Source: a candidate division TA06 bacterium DG_78 (lineage in GTDB: Bacteria; Hydrothermota; Tepidihabitantia; SM23-42). Taken from it: a stretch of 5,056 nucleotides of DNA. A program made the translations under genes and the position numbers. The stretch's first letter is position 1. Every line of letters begins with the position of its first letter. The notes under the pieces were generated by a model. That model saw only the letters and a list, made by a program, of their open reading frames with translations. It was not told the origin of the DNA and ran no database searches. Positions 4,683 through 5,056 of the stretch are shown piece by piece. The stretch is taken from NCBI GenBank assembly GCA_001303225.1, contig LJNI01000165.1, forward strand, positions 1-5,056. Direction: 5' to 3'.

Positions 4683-5056
4683 TTATAACACAAAGTAATT
4701 TTTTAAATCACTTTTGCAATGAGAACAGATACAATTTTTATCGATCTTCATAGCAGCAACTGCTAAATCAGTGCGTTTAATTAATAATTGTCCACAGAAT
4801 GGACAGTAAGTATTTTCATATTTATGACCAGGCACATTTCCTATGTAGACGAATTTCAGACCGCTCTCCTTTGCAATATCATACGCAGTTTCTAAAAATG
4901 TTATCGGAGTCGCAGGTTCAGAAAATTTGTACGCAGGAAAGTATCGAGTAAGGTGCCATGGCGTAGCATCACCCAATTCATGTGTAATTTTCTTTGCGAT
5001 TTCAGACAGGATTTTTATAGTATCATTGACCGTCGGAATAACAAGTGTCGTAATCT
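4683..5056 (-). CDS. amrS: AmmeMemoRadiSam system radical SAM enzyme, C-terminal part (partial)
   Basis: This is the last 123 codons of an AmrS/COG1180-type radical SAM protein; the 5' part, with the expected CxxxCxxC iron-sulfur motif, lies beyond the window. The family is known as the radical SAM member of the conserved AMMECR1-Memo-radical SAM gene set, and its substrate is not established. Visible family features are TTLVIPTVNDT, GDATPWHLTRYFPAYKF, a TPITFLETAYDIAKESGL helix and KFVYIGNVPG, which closely follow the usual 'PWH.SRF.P…GN..G' core. After these come two cysteine pairs, TYCPFCG and CICSHC, a probable zinc-ribbon-like tail normal for this family. The frame is open through to base 5056; a TTG at 4976 is internal, not the start. 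No terminator is visible between its stop and the tRNA promoter, so read-through into the tRNA unit is possible. Confidence 0.88.
   Translation of the reverse strand, partial: ITTLVIPTVNDTIKILSEIAKKITHELGDATPWHLTRYFPAYKFSEPATPITFLETAYDIAKESGLKFVYIGNVPGHKYENTYCPFCGQLLIKRTDLAVAAMKIDKNCICSHCKSDLKNYFVL

Noticed and set aside
4976..4976. TTG at 4976 as the start of a separate 97-aa protein.
   Set aside because: The frame continues upstream to the window edge with clear AmrS-family sequence (TTLVIPTVNDT), so the TTG is an internal leucine codon.
1..5056. CRISPR array, insertion sequence, integrase or phage attachment site.
   Set aside because: No regularly spaced repeats, transposase or integrase motifs, or duplicated tRNA 3' ends were seen on either strand.

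Overview
The window looks like part of a bacterial chromosome from an uncultivated, moderately AT-rich lineage of the FCB/WOR-3 (Stahlbacteria/Cloacimonetes-like) kind. That placement is inference. It rests on large modular secreted proteins ending in an NPF-start, ...LILVK/...CLIVK-end tail that resembles T9SS type A/FlgD-like C-terminal domains, on the CARDB-like and 'IGF.F..Y' beta domains inside them, on strong bacterial TTGACA/TATAAT promoters and GGAGG ribosome binding sites, and on tRNA genes without an encoded CCA. Every supported gene reads on the minus strand, so transcription order runs from high to low coordinates.

Layout from right to left (5'->3' on the minus strand). (1) 4683-5056: C-terminal third of an AmrS-type radical SAM enzyme, cut by the window edge. 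(2) 4371-4648: a strong promoter followed by tRNA-Gly(GCC) and tRNA-Cys(GCA), with a long imperfect inverted repeat between them. The tRNA-Cys has a paired departure from consensus (A18 and G55). (3) 3994-4370: a 377-base stretch without a secure gene. It holds an unexplained block that is open on both strands, then a strong promoter, then a leader of about 150 nt. The leader carries a perfect 13-nt match to the 16S anti-Shine-Dalgarno complement, about 100 nt before the next gene and not serving a gene of its own; this looks like a STAB-SD mRNA stabiliser. (4) 2737-3993: a 418-aa secreted protein with a CARDB-like domain and a sorting-like tail, ended by an intrinsic terminator. (5) 735-2615: a 626-aa secreted modular protein with its own promoter, ribosome binding site and terminator hairpin. 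(6) 1-554: the 5' part of a third secreted protein (BNR/sialidase-like repeats), apparently a decaying pseudogene. It has ATA where the start codon should be, an in-frame stop inside a perfect 12-bp inverted repeat, and two compensating frameshifts, while its promoter and Shine-Dalgarno remain intact.

The two intact secreted-protein genes and the broken one form a run of independently transcribed cell-surface/exported modular proteins, probably feeding one export route through a shared type of C-terminal tail. No mobile element, CRISPR array or defence system is visible. The most promising signals for something new are the STAB-SD-like leader, the 18/55 covariation in tRNA-Cys, the hairpin insertion in the pseudogene and the both-strands-open block next to the tRNA genes.
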